From Chitinophagaceae bacterium (GTDB lineage Bacteria; Bacteroidota; Bacteroidia; Chitinophagales; Chitinophagaceae): DNA of 64,000 bases. The DNA is taken from the NCBI GenBank assembly GCA_024508725.1, contig JANINS010000004.1:576163-640162 (forward strand). Reading direction: 5' to 3'. The translations under genes and the position numbers were made by a program. The notes below the pieces were generated by a model. That model worked only from the letters and a program-made list of their open reading frames with translations, had not been told where the DNA came from and did no database searches. Shown here piece by piece: positions 44,709 to 53,694 of this stretch (the stretch's first letter is position 1; the number at the start of each line of letters is the position of its first letter).

Positions 44709-45503
44709 ATGGGAGTAATGACACCGGGTTTTGAGTTCACAGGATCTGTCGGTAACCTCTCTGCCTATCGAATGAGAGGTTCCGACAAGATCATCATCCG
44801 AACAAAAGGAGGAGCCAGTAAAGAGAAGATTAAAAAGGCTCCTGAGTTTGAACTTACACGACGCAACAATCATGAATTTGGCGGAAGAAGTACCGCAGTA
44901 AAATGGCTGCGGCGAATGATGCATCCTGTTAATGGATTGGCAGATTATAACATCGCCGGTAGCCTGAATGCATTGCTAAAGCCGATACAAGTGTCAGACA
45001 CCGTAAATGAGAAAGGAAAACGCAATGTATGCATCAGCAAGGCGCCGCATTTACTGGAAGGTTTTAATTGTAATAAACATAACAGCTTTGATAGTATTGT
45101 GCGTAACCCGGTACGCTGCACCATCTCGAAAGAAACACTTACCGCTACGATAGCATCACCTGAGCTGATACATGGCATCAACTTTTTTATTCCTGGCAGG
45201 TTTGCATTCTTTAGCATGGTGGTGAGCTTTGGTGTAGTGCCTGACCTGTTTTATGGCAAAGACCATTATGAACCTGCACAGGGGTATAGCCAGTTCTATC
45301 CTGAAACAGTACACACTAACTGGCAGCCTGTGTTAAAAGGTGCTGCTGCAGAAACGATAGAGATCACATTGAATACGATACCACCCGATACAAATTTCAG
45401 CCTGATGGTGAGTATTGGAATTCGTTTTGGAACAATGGGAGAAAATGATGAAGTGTTGCAATTGAAAAGAGTAGGAGCGGGAAAGGTGTTGGGGATGGGG
45501 TAG
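44709..45503 (+). CDS. Hypothetical protein, unrecognised
   Basis: 264 aa, no signal or membrane segment. Basic N-terminal part (YRMRGSDKIIIRTKGGASKEKIKKAPEFELTRRNNHEFGGRSTAVKWLRRMM), then a beta-rich region (about 150-264) with several hydrophobic strands and a Gly-rich end (AGKVLGMG). No catalytic motif seen. A triple 12-bp repeat lies 15-50 bp upstream and could be a binding site. Preceded by very AT-rich DNA, which may mark the edge of an acquired segment. Confidence 0.65.
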   Translation: MGVMTPGFEFTGSVGNLSAYRMRGSDKIIIRTKGGASKEKIKKAPEFELTRRNNHEFGGRSTAVKWLRRMMHPVNGLADYNIAGSLNALLKPIQVSDTVNEKGKRNVCISKAPHLLEGFNCNKHNSFDSIVRNPVRCTISKETLTATIASPELIHGINFFIPGRFAFFSMVVSFGVVPDLFYGKDHYEPAQGYSQFYPETVHTNWQPVLKGAAAETIEITLNTIPPDTNFSLMVSIGIRFGTMGENDEVLQLKRVGAGKVLGMG

Positions 45504-45724
45504 TTTATTTAAGAGAATGAACTGTGTAGAACATTGAATGATTAGCGCTACTAGTAATACAAAATGTATAACACTAACTTTGATTTATTATAGGCTTATC
45601 TTTTTTGTAATGGCGTATAATGACATAAATTAGAGTGTTAGCTGCCATTTTTCCGTTCCTGGTGACAGTTTTTGATTTAAAGCGAATAATGAACTCCCAA
45701 AAGACTGACTAAAGCTTATTTTTA

Positions 45725-46351
45725 ATGAAACTTTTATACATATTCCCTATCTCTATAATGTTGACATTGTCAGCGACCGCCCAAAAAACAGACTCCAATA
45801 AAAAGCTTTTTTTTCTATCAGCGGGACCATCGATAGCAAGTTCCGGAGATTTGAAAGGCTTTCATCTAAGACTGGGATTCCAAAAGAAAGTGAAGCGATG
45901 GAATTTTGGCCTAAGCCAAACTACGTCTATACACGACGGCAGTCATCCAATTTTTTTTGAACTAGGAAGTTCCGGCATCATAAATAATGGTTCCATTAGA
46001 TATACCGTAGTTGGATTAGAGCTTAGCCCAAGTGTGGGATTTTCGCTATATTCAAACGACCTACACAACTTTCAAATAGGTTTTGGTGCGGTAATTCGGT
46101 ATCAATCAAATGGTGATAATGACTCCTATGTTTTACTTTATCCTGCCGCAACAGGGTTGCCTGTTCCAGTAATGTATTTTACTAATACAACTCCGCTTAG
46201 AACAATAGCCATTGGACCAATGGTGCACTCTGCATACGACTTCTCGTTGAGCTACCGTTGGACTTTAGGCGCAAACGGATCATTCCAGTTTGACACTAAT
46301 GGTGATAACTTTTTGAACTATGGGATTCGACTCGGATATAAATTCCAATAG
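45725..46351 (+). CDS. Hypothetical outer-membrane-type beta protein
   Basis: 208 aa with signal peptide (1-19, SATAQ). The rest alternates polar/aromatic strands (HLRLGFQKKVKRWNFGLSQTT; YTVVGLELSPSVGFSLYSND; FQIGFGAVIRYQSNGD; FDFSLSYRWTLGANGSF) and ends in an aromatic-containing strand GIRLGYKFQ. This pattern fits an 8-stranded outer-membrane barrel. No named family. A 222-bp spacer with no visible features precedes it. Confidence 0.65.
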   Translation: MKLLYIFPISIMLTLSATAQKTDSNKKLFFLSAGPSIASSGDLKGFHLRLGFQKKVKRWNFGLSQTTSIHDGSHPIFFELGSSGIINNGSIRYTVVGLELSPSVGFSLYSNDLHNFQIGFGAVIRYQSNGDNDSYVLLYPAATGLPVPVMYFTNTTPLRTIAIGPMVHSAYDFSLSYRWTLGANGSFQFDTNGDNFLNYGIRLGYKFQ

Positions 46352-46421
46352 AAGATTTATAACCTGATCACAAGAGCTAAACTAAATTAACTAAACAAAA
46401 GAAGGGGCATTAGAAAGACAA

Positions 46422-46623
46422 CCAACGGCAGCTAACAGAGCATTTGCAATAACATGGCTGGACATTAAGCAATCGGCAACAGATCTTTTCTCAGCTTTCG
46501 TTCCGGCAGACAATACGCTATTGGTCATTAGTTCTTAACTTCAACATCAGTTTTTCAATATAGCATTTGTACCAGGCTGACAGTACGCTATTGCCATGCC
46601 ATCGCAAATGCTTTAACGTTGGC
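46422..46623. repeat. 202-bp element bounded by imperfect inverted repeats
   Basis: Left end CCAACGG...GCTAACAGAGCATTTGCAAT, right end GCAAATGCTTTAACGTTGGC (reverse complement begins GCCAACG...AAAGCATTTGC). Inside, a roughly 23-bp segment with ACGCTATTG occurs twice (46505-46528 and 46575-46597), 70 bp apart. It fills the 325-bp gap between two unrelated hypothetical genes. Confidence 0.6.
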
Positions 46624-46676
46624 ACAGAAAAACAACTTTGAATTCAACGAGTATTTAAGTCAAGACAATTTCACAC

Positions 46677-47522
46677 GTGACACCTGAAGAATTACAAATT
46701 CAACTACAACACCATCGGAATATCCTGTTTGCTACAATAGACTACATGATCTCTGTACATGGTGAAAGCTTTGTTGTAGATAATGAAAATCATATTCAGG
46801 AACATTACGAAAGGCAAAAAGACCAGGTAAACAAATACTTTAAGCAGCGCAGGTTGGACAGGCTTCAACAGAAACTGGCAACCTTGACGAATAGCATGGA
46901 AAGAAGCATGGACCTGAACTTCTTTACCTACCTTAAGGAGAAAACAGGCTACGAGATAAACATTGTTGAGAAGCTGCGGGAAAGAGTTGACATCATTCTA
47001 TCTCAAAGCGAAATTCGTAATGATAAAGAAGCGAATGACATTGGCAACCTCCTGCGTTACCTTACAGAAGCAACTATACCTGGAGATGATGTGGTAAAAC
47101 TGCAATCTCTTCTGCTTCGGTATCATAACAAAAGAAAAGGGGGAAAAGATAAATACACGGAAGTTGTCAGCATATTTGAAAAGGATGGTATAACGCTGGA
47201 AAGAATTACTTTCTCAACAGGTCCAAAACCTAAGCACTACAAAGAAGAAGAAATCATTTCACCGGACGGCTTACGAAAGTTGATTATCGTGCAATGGAGC
47301 TACGCAAATAATGCCTCGACTTCAATTACACTTCAGTTTGCAAATGGTGCCAGTGGAGCTATCTATACTGCAAAAGGCATCAGTCCTGATATCAGTGCAA
47401 TGTGGAGAGACAATAACACTATATTAATTAAAACCAGGAAAGAATATGACCTTGATATAAGGCATAGCGAGGTAAGGAGTTTTGATGATCGTATTAGGAT
47501 AGAATATGCTGATATAGTATAA
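46677..47522 (+). CDS. Hypothetical cytosolic protein, unrecognised
   Basis: 281 aa, GTG start at 46677. N-terminal half is helical and charged (ENHIQEHYERQKDQVNKYFKQRRLDRLQQKLATLTNSMERSMDLNFFTYLKEKTGYE). The C-terminal half is beta-rich (ERITFSTGPKPKHYKEEEIISPDGLRKLIIVQWSYANNASTSITLQFANGASGAIYTA). No signal, no motif recognised. It follows the inverted-repeat element by 53 bp, consistent with a cassette-like arrangement, and stands 73 bp before a PAS-LuxR regulator. Confidence 0.6.
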   Translation: MTPEELQIQLQHHRNILFATIDYMISVHGESFVVDNENHIQEHYERQKDQVNKYFKQRRLDRLQQKLATLTNSMERSMDLNFFTYLKEKTGYEINIVEKLRERVDIILSQSEIRNDKEANDIGNLLRYLTEATIPGDDVVKLQSLLLRYHNKRKGGKDKYTEVVSIFEKDGITLERITFSTGPKPKHYKEEEIISPDGLRKLIIVQWSYANNASTSITLQFANGASGAIYTAKGISPDISAMWRDNNTILIKTRKEYDLDIRHSEVRSFDDRIRIEYADIV

Positions 47523-47595
47523 TTGGGTTTAAACATAAGTCAAAGGGAAAAAGGTCAGTATAGTGTAGATTAACTATCTTACTGAAATATTAACC

Positions 47596-48273
47596 ATGCA
47601 GTCTATTAGCCAGGAAAAAGTTATTGCACATAAGATATCAGAAATAGACAGAATTGCAGAAGATATTCCGGGTGTGATTATCATTCATAATATCGAGACA
47701 ACTGAGGTAGTGTATATGTCACCACGAGGACTGCGTTTGTTGGGAACGACTATGGAAGAACTGAAGTCCCTTGGTGCTGATTATCACAAAAAGTATTTTA
47801 ACCAGTTAGAAAGCGAAGAATACGTTCCCAAAATATTCGGCTTACTGGAAAGAAACATTAAAGGGGAAGTACTTACTTTTTTTCAACAGGTAAATCTAAT
47901 TGGTGAAGGTTGTTGGAAATGGCATAGCTCTGCAGTGAAGATATTATTGTGGAATGAGGATGGAAGCCCTTTACTTATCATTACCGTAGCTACACCACTA
48001 GAGCCTACAGATAACCTAAGTATCAAAGCAGACAGATTATTAAAAGAGAACGAATTTCTCAGGAAGAATCAGCAAAGGTTTAACCTGCTCACCAGGCAGG
48101 AGAGAAGGATACTTGAACAATTGGCTAGGGGAAGATCTTCTTCTGAAATAGCTAACGAATTATATATATCTGTTCATACTGCTGATACTCATAGGAGAAA
48201 CATAAAAAGGAAATTGCAGATAACTAATTTGCCTGACCTGATCGAATACGCCAAAGCCTTTAATCTTATATAA
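47596..48273 (+). CDS. PAS-LuxR transcription regulator
   Basis: 225 aa. Residues about 15-140 form a PAS-like sensor (IDRIAEDIPGVIIIHNIETTEVVYMSPRGLRLLGTTMEELKSLG; W-KWHSSAVKILLWNEDG). The C-terminal LuxR-type helix-turn-helix (about 160-220) carries LTRQERRILEQLARGRSSSEIANELYISVHTADTHRRNIKRKL. No receiver domain, so it probably responds directly to a small molecule or a partner. Regulates unknown targets; the next genes at 48379 and 49195 are candidates. Confidence 0.88.
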   Translation: MQSISQEKVIAHKISEIDRIAEDIPGVIIIHNIETTEVVYMSPRGLRLLGTTMEELKSLGADYHKKYFNQLESEEYVPKIFGLLERNIKGEVLTFFQQVNLIGEGCWKWHSSAVKILLWNEDGSPLLIITVATPLEPTDNLSIKADRLLKENEFLRKNQQRFNLLTRQERRILEQLARGRSSSEIANELYISVHTADTHRRNIKRKLQITNLPDLIEYAKAFNLI

Positions 48274-48378
48274 GAAATACTTGGAACTGAGTATAGGTAC
48301 AGTGAAGCTGCAAGCTTAATTTCATTTTATTATTGCTTTTATTGAAGTAGTGCATATTGTCTCCCAAAAAAACCATTA

Positions 48379-49191
48379 ATGAAAACAGGCTTCTTGCTTT
48401 TTGGAATGATCTTGTCATTCTCTTTATCCTTTGCACAGTACGACTATTTTAAACCTGTGTATACTACTGCAGAAATGAATGTGAAAGGAGATGTGCGGAA
48501 AATAGTAGAGAAGAGTAATGAAGTAGATAAAAAGGGTAAACCTGTAGATGGTTTTATCTCAAGCATGACCTATCTTTTTGATAAAAACAAAAGGCTTCGG
48601 ACTACCTACGATCTTACCGGTGAAAGTGGACTTGGTACGTTGATAACTGAGCGTTTTATGCTGAAAGATGGTAAACTTGTTTTTGTTAAACACCTTGAGG
48701 AGGAAGTGTACGTAAGCTTTACTTCTGGCAATCAGTCACGTACCATACTAAAAGACGAGACCGATGCATATTTTTATTCAGGAAATGAGATACAGGTACA
48801 AGATTCAATCTGGAAGAATCTAAAGATATCTTACACGATGCAGGATAACAGGATCATTGCTGCAAAACATTACGGAGAGAACAATACTGAGGAAGAAAAG
48901 GAAACTTTTGAATACAATTTACAGGGACAGTTAATTAAAACTACCACCATTAGTAAAGATGAAAAGACAAATCAAGTAATTAATATATACACGCTGATAG
49001 AATACAATGCTGAAGGTGATGTAAAAAAAGTGAAAGTATATTCTAATGATAAGTTAGCCAGAGAAGATGAATACGATTACACGTATGGAGATAGAAACAA
49101 TTGGACAGAGTGTAACATAACTTCAAAAGAACTTATCGGAAAGAAAGAAAAGTCTTACGAAAAAATTACAAGAACATACGAATACTATTAA
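48379..49191 (+). CDS. Secreted protein with YD-like strand repeats
   Basis: 270 aa with signal peptide (1-19, LSFAQ). The mature part consists of repeated beta hairpins of the kind YLFDKNKRLRTTYDLTGESG, TFEYNLQGQLIKTTT, IEYNAEGDVKKVKVYSNDK, TYGDRNNW, which resemble the YD/RHS-like or MORN-like strands of many Bacteroidota secreted proteins. No enzyme motif. The stop is 3 bp from the next start, so it is co-transcribed with the WG-repeat protein. Confidence 0.7.
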   Translation: MKTGFLLFGMILSFSLSFAQYDYFKPVYTTAEMNVKGDVRKIVEKSNEVDKKGKPVDGFISSMTYLFDKNKRLRTTYDLTGESGLGTLITERFMLKDGKLVFVKHLEEEVYVSFTSGNQSRTILKDETDAYFYSGNEIQVQDSIWKNLKISYTMQDNRIIAAKHYGENNTEEEKETFEYNLQGQLIKTTTISKDEKTNQVINIYTLIEYNAEGDVKKVKVYSNDKLAREDEYDYTYGDRNNWTECNITSKELIGKKEKSYEKITRTYEYY

Positions 49192-49194
49192 TTT

Positions 49195-50523
49195 ATGAGA
49201 AATACGATATTACCTCTGATCAAAACGATTGTTTTAGCTACGGTTATTCAATACAGTTTTGGCCAGGGAGGTTCTATGCGAAAAGTAAACCTGAAAGAAT
49301 TCGATTCGGTTAAGGTTAAGGAATATGAGTACCTGGGTGGACAGAAGATTATATACAAAACGACCTTTACAAAAAACGGATTAGGTATTATTAATAATAA
49401 TAACGAGGAAATTTATCCACCGTTATTGGCTTACGTTGGATGGTGTTTTGATGCAAAACAGTTTATCGTAGAGGATTATGCAACAGAGAAGATGGGTGTG
49501 CTGGGCCTTAACGGTAAATGGATTATACCGGCAATTTATGAAGAGATCAAAATTCCGGGTTCCAGGAATGAATTTCCCTTAATTCCAGATGCTAATAAGG
49601 TTTATTTTTTAGAGGGGAAATATAGAAAATGGGGTGCGATCAATTTTGAAGGTAAGGAGGTGCTGCCATTTAACTATTATGGTTATTTCCATTTTACTGA
49701 AGGTTATGGATCTATAGGCAAGGGTGAAACTTATAGCGGTAGAACACTTGATCAAATGCTGGTGGATCAAACAGGAAAAATATTAACCGCTGAAGTCTTT
49801 GAAAATATATCTTATCCAGACAAGTTGGTTGATACAACGCAAGAGATCATGTTCACCAGCGAAAGACTATTTAAAGTTGAAAGGAAAGGAAAATATGGAG
49901 TTATTAACGGCAATGGAAAATTGACACTTCCTGTAATCTATGATGATATAAGAAAGTTTGATGAGTATTCTGGCAGAACAGTGGTAGAAAAAGATGGAAG
50001 ATATGGAGTAGTTGATAAGCAAGGTAAGATAGTATTGCCGCTGAATTACGTAGGACTTTACATGATCTCGGGTAAGGTGCTTGGTGCAAAACTGGGTAGC
50101 AATTGGGGCGTGATTTCTTACGATGGTAATTTGATCAATTCTACAAAGTATGAAAGCATCGAAGACATACTTTTAGCCGAACCTGGTATTGCAAAGTTTA
50201 AGCGTAATGGCAAGTTTGGTGTTTTGAATTCAGATGGTAAAGAGATCATTCCTGCTGCATACAGTGAAATTATGGGACTTGTTGATAGGCTCATTGTATT
50301 AATGGTTATAGATGAAAGTGGCGGTATGAAAGCTGCTTTATCCGATTATACAGGTAAAATGATTTTACCACTAGAGTACGATGGCATAGGAAATCTTCTA
50401 ATGATAAAAAATTATCCGCCAGATGCTATCGGTATTGCAAGAAAGAAAGATGAACTATACTGGATATTATCAAATCGTACTACACGAAAATTGACAAAGG
50501 CAGAAATAGATAAATTACAATAG
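49195..50523 (+). CDS. WG-repeat protein, secreted
   Basis: 442 aa with signal peptide (about 1-22). Contains at least seven WG-type repeats of the form (W/Y)GVI-x-x-x-GK-(W/L)-x-(I/L)P-x-x-Y-(D/E)-x-I, e.g. MGVLGLNGKWIIPAIYEEI, WGAINFEGKEVLPFNYY, YGVINGNGKLTLPVIYDDI, YGVVDKQGKIVLPLNYV, WGVISYDGNLINSTKYESI and FGVLNSDGKEIIPAAYSEI. WG repeats build a toroid-like beta scaffold with no known enzymatic role. Operon with the gene at 48379. Confidence 0.88.
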   Translation: MRNTILPLIKTIVLATVIQYSFGQGGSMRKVNLKEFDSVKVKEYEYLGGQKIIYKTTFTKNGLGIINNNNEEIYPPLLAYVGWCFDAKQFIVEDYATEKMGVLGLNGKWIIPAIYEEIKIPGSRNEFPLIPDANKVYFLEGKYRKWGAINFEGKEVLPFNYYGYFHFTEGYGSIGKGETYSGRTLDQMLVDQTGKILTAEVFENISYPDKLVDTTQEIMFTSERLFKVERKGKYGVINGNGKLTLPVIYDDIRKFDEYSGRTVVEKDGRYGVVDKQGKIVLPLNYVGLYMISGKVLGAKLGSNWGVISYDGNLINSTKYESIEDILLAEPGIAKFKRNGKFGVLNSDGKEIIPAAYSEIMGLVDRLIVLMVIDESGGMKAALSDYTGKMILPLEYDGIGNLLMIKNYPPDAIGIARKKDELYWILSNRTTRKLTKAEIDKLQ

Positions 50524-50578
50524 TAAGAACTAGCATAATCTATTCTGAAATGTTGTGTTGATTCGTATATTGTTATCT

Positions 50579-50992
50579 ATGGCATCTACACCAACACCTT
50601 TCGCTCAAACATATTTGCACGGCACCAAAGCAAATCTTAGTATCGGTGATTTAATATCAGCCGGATATGAATCGAATTACGGACACGGCAAAGCAAAGTA
50701 TGTTTATTTTTCAGCTACGCTGGATGCTGCTATCTGGGGAGCAGAACTTGCAGCAGGTGATGAGAAAGAAAGAATATACCTGGTAGAACCAACAGGTGCC
50801 ATTGAGGATGATCCCAACTTAACGGATAAGAAGTTTCCCGGTAATCCAACAAAGTCTTACCGTTCCTTACATTCGTTTAGAGTAGTAGGAGCGGTTACTG
50901 CTTGGCAAAGTCATTCTGCCGAACAGATTAAAGCAATGAAAGATGGGTTGGCTCAACTAAAAGAACAGGGTCTCGATGGAATAGAAGAATGA
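50579..50992 (+). CDS. arr: Rifamycin ADP-ribosyltransferase (Arr)
   Basis: 137 aa. Transfers ADP-ribose from NAD to the ansa-chain hydroxyl of rifamycins, inactivating them. Family pattern intact: YLHGTKANLSIGDLI (H14), KYVYFSATLDAAIWGAELAAG (Y43), IYLVEPTGAIEDDPNLTDKKFPGNPTKSYR (D77/D78), matching the H-Y-D triad spacing of Arr enzymes. Start at the ATG at 50579. It is the only plausible antibiotic-resistance gene in the window, sits in the accessory stretch and has no adjacent transposase, so it may be intrinsic. Confidence 0.93.
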   Translation: MASTPTPFAQTYLHGTKANLSIGDLISAGYESNYGHGKAKYVYFSATLDAAIWGAELAAGDEKERIYLVEPTGAIEDDPNLTDKKFPGNPTKSYRSLHSFRVVGAVTAWQSHSAEQIKAMKDGLAQLKEQGLDGIEE

Positions 50993-51115
50993 CAACACCA
51001 TGACATAAGACCATCTTTTTCATGTTTTAAAAACTTTTCTCACCTGATCTTTTTGCTGTTTGCAGGGAATCGGTATTTTGCTTCCCTAACGAGCTGCCTG
51101 CCATCATTAAACCAG

Positions 51116-52348
51116 ATGATTATGCATTATCAAGTGCTGGCTCTCGCCGTACCATTCTTTATTGTTTTTATGCTGCTGGAATACCTGGTAGCTAAACAGC
51201 GTAAGCTTCCTTATTTCAATCTCAATAACTCTGTGGCCAACATCAGCATTGGTATAGCAGAAAGGTTATTGGATGTGTTGGTGACCGGTTTCTTTTTCTT
51301 CGTGTACGATTATATACAGAAGAATTATGGGTTGTTTGAGATAAAAGCTTCATTGGGAGTATGGATACTGCTTTTGCTTTGTACCGACCTCATTTGGTAC
51401 TGGTATCACAGGCTGGCACATGAGATCAATCTTTTCTGGGCAGTACACATTGTTCATCACCAGAGCGAAGATTTTAACTATACGGTTTCTGCAAGGATCA
51501 CCGTGTTGCAGGCTGTATTAAGAACAGCTTTCTGGAGTGTACTTCCATTCGTTGGTTTTCCTGCTCATATGATCACTACTATGTTATTGATACATGGCCT
51601 CTATCCATTTTTTATTCATACACAGGTGATCGGTAAGCTTGGAATATTGGAATACATTCTTGTAACACCTTCTCATCATAGAGTGCATCATGCTTCGAAC
51701 GAGAAATACCTCGACAAGAATTATGGTGACGTATTCATCATATGGGATAAACTGTTCGGCACATTTCAAAAAGAAGAAGAAAAACCGGTGTATGGTTTAA
51801 CCAAACCTTTGAACAGTTACAGCTTCCTGTGGCAGCATTTCCATTATTTTATCGAGCTGGCATTTGCAGTAAAAGAAACCAAAGGCTTCTTCAATAAGAT
51901 CAAAGTGGTATTTGCACGTCCTGATAGTGTAAGTCCTGGCATCCGTTCTAAAGCAGAAAAAGCATTCAGGGTAAAAGAAACAGGTTATGTAATGGATCGT
52001 CCACTTAACAGGTATGTGGTGTGGCAGGTGATCATTACGTTAGTAGTATTGTTCCTGTTCATACTGTTCAGGGATAAAGTGAATGGATGGAACCAGTTTG
52101 CTATTGTATGCTTTATCATACTAACACTTATCAACTGCGGTGCCATCATGGAACAGAAGCGATGGATATTTTACCTTGAATTTGCGAGGATCATGTTGCT
52201 GGTTTCCGGCATCGTAGCCGTATATCCTCATGGATGGATAGTAGTGCTGGTAGCTGCAGCATTGCTTGTGGCAATGTATTTCAGCAGCCAGTTGAAAGAT
52301 CTTTATTACAAAGTGGTGTATAAAGAGATCAGCAATGATGATGAATAA
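51116..52348 (+). CDS. Sterol desaturase/fatty acid hydroxylase superfamily membrane protein
   Basis: 410 aa with about seven membrane helices. Eight-histidine di-iron pattern: H98xxxH102 (YHRLAHE), H111xxHH115 (HIVHHQ), and HHRVHH (187-192). A family-type NYGD motif follows the last cluster. The C-terminal third has further helices, as in alkylglycerol monooxygenase-like members. It probably hydroxylates or desaturates a lipid with molecular oxygen; substrate unknown. Start at 51116 or 51122. Confidence 0.85.
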   Translation: MIMHYQVLALAVPFFIVFMLLEYLVAKQRKLPYFNLNNSVANISIGIAERLLDVLVTGFFFFVYDYIQKNYGLFEIKASLGVWILLLLCTDLIWYWYHRLAHEINLFWAVHIVHHQSEDFNYTVSARITVLQAVLRTAFWSVLPFVGFPAHMITTMLLIHGLYPFFIHTQVIGKLGILEYILVTPSHHRVHHASNEKYLDKNYGDVFIIWDKLFGTFQKEEEKPVYGLTKPLNSYSFLWQHFHYFIELAFAVKETKGFFNKIKVVFARPDSVSPGIRSKAEKAFRVKETGYVMDRPLNRYVVWQVIITLVVLFLFILFRDKVNGWNQFAIVCFIILTLINCGAIMEQKRWIFYLEFARIMLLVSGIVAVYPHGWIVVLVAAALLVAMYFSSQLKDLYYKVVYKEISNDDE

Positions 52349-52525
52349 ATGAGAACATCATTAAGATCACCAGGCATTTTAGACGAAGCTTCCTGTACTT
52401 TTCACTATAAGAAAACTTTAGCAACACAGCTCAGTTTACAGCAAATATTTTAAAAACATTTTGGCTATTGCATATTGGTGCTGATTTTGTAACGACAGTT
52501 AATTGGAAGAACTTTGCTGTAAGAT

Positions 52526-53089
52526 ATGCATGAGATAGAACCATTTTATAACTGGCGACATATTTATACTTCCGAGGAAGATCCGAAGTCGCCCTTCTAT
52601 GGAAGGGTGTACAGTGAGTTCGAGTATTCGCAAACGGTTTACAATTATTACATACATCCGCAATGGGATGATTTTGGCAGCAGAACGCTTTACCTCAAGG
52701 TCATTTACGTGGACTATGAACTGAACTTCGCAGTTATAGAAATGATAGGAGAGTGGAATGATGCCATTGAAAATGATATCATGACATTAAAGCGGGATGT
52801 GATAGACCAGATGGAACGTGAAGGCATTAATAAGTTTATCCTGGTAACAGAGAATGTACTCAACTTTCACAGCAGCGACAGGGAGTATTACGAAGAGTGG
52901 TACGATGATGTATCAGACGAAAATGGCTGGATCGTTAGCCTGAACATGCCTGAAGCAACACAGCATGATTTTAAAAAGAAGAAGCTCAATTACTATATTG
53001 AATTAATGGAGATTCCCAACTGGAGAATTTATAAGCCTTATCACTTGTTCAGACTGATCGATAACCAGATCAACAACAGGCTTACTTAG
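52526..53089 (+). CDS. Conserved hypothetical cytosolic protein
   Basis: 187 aa, acidic and aromatic-rich (IEPFYNWRHIYTSEEDPKSPFYGRVYSEFEYSQTVYNYYIHPQWDDFGSRTLYLKVIYVDYELNFAVIEMIGEWND). It has the character of a conserved Bacteroidota housekeeping-type protein, but I cannot name a family. The 3' end overlaps the convergent YbgC-like gene by 8 bp. The 177-bp spacer before it contains no other feature. Confidence 0.75.
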   Translation: MHEIEPFYNWRHIYTSEEDPKSPFYGRVYSEFEYSQTVYNYYIHPQWDDFGSRTLYLKVIYVDYELNFAVIEMIGEWNDAIENDIMTLKRDVIDQMEREGINKFILVTENVLNFHSSDREYYEEWYDDVSDENGWIVSLNMPEATQHDFKKKKLNYYIELMEIPNWRIYKPYHLFRLIDNQINNRLT

Positions 53090-53498
53090 CAGGAAAAAAT
53101 GGCTGCAGTTTCTCTCTCAGGTTTTGCGGCATCGGTGTTTTTTGTTGTGTAGCTGCATCAAGAAAATAAAGCACCACTCTGCCACTCGTTAACAGTTTTT
53201 CACTTTCATTATACACTTCCTGGAAAAATTCGATGCGATGATCTTCCGGTAGTTCCCTTAATGTGGTTTTGATCGTAAGCAGGTCATCATACCTCGCAGA
53301 ACGTAAATAACGAACATGCATTTCAACTACCGGCATGATCACTCCGGCTTCTTCAATGTCTTTATAACTGATGCCCAGGTTACGAATGCTTTCTACTCTT
53401 CCTACTTCGAAATACTGTGCATAGTTACCATAGTACACAACATTCATCTGGTCTGTCTCTGCATATCTAACTCTGAGCTGTGTTAAGGTTTCGTACAT
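53082..53498 (-). CDS. YbgC/FcbC-type acyl-CoA thioesterase
   Basis: 138 aa hotdog enzyme. Active-site stretch RYAETDQMNVVYYGNYAQYFEVGRVE with D16 and the conserved Y-x-x-Y-F-E-x-x-R helix, then MHVRYLRSARYDDLLTIKTTLREL. Hydrolyses short- or aromatic acyl-CoAs; the Tol-Pal link of E. coli YbgC does not apply here. Overlaps the convergent gene at 52526 by 8 bp. Confidence 0.92.
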   Translation of the reverse strand: MYETLTQLRVRYAETDQMNVVYYGNYAQYFEVGRVESIRNLGISYKDIEEAGVIMPVVEMHVRYLRSARYDDLLTIKTTLRELPEDHRIEFFQEVYNESEKLLTSGRVVLYFLDAATQQKTPMPQNLREKLQPFFPAK

Positions 53499-53594
53499 CT
53501 AAGGTTTTGAGTTTATCGTTTTTAGTTTAGGCTAAGCACTTCTTATTTCGTACTTTATATCACTTGCATGTAACCGGCTTCGTAATTCTATTTA

Positions 53595-53622
53595 GCTTTA
53601 CTTGCGTCGCACTCTTGTACTT
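53595..53622 (+). repeat. Dispersed palindromic element, left-half copy
   Basis: GCTTTAC followed by TTGCGTCGCACTCTTGTAC. Located in a 196-bp gap that also holds TACTTCG-type repeats (53640-53692). Confidence 0.85.
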
Positions 53623-53668
53623 AAGTAAATAATTGTACTTCATACTTCCTACCTCTTAACTTCTTACT

Positions 53669-53690
53669 TCGTATTTCGTACCTCGTACTT
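53669..53690 (+). repeat. Short dispersed repeat TACTTCGTATTTCGTACCTCG
   Basis: Degenerate tandem of TAC-TTCG units directly after the DoxX stop codon (minus strand). Confidence 0.6.
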
Positions 53691-53694
53691 TTCT

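Noticed and set aside
46422-46623. Classic integron attC site
   Set aside because: The right end reads CGTTGGCAC, which does not fit GTTRRRY, and no integron integrase is seen; kept only as an attC-like or MITE-like element.
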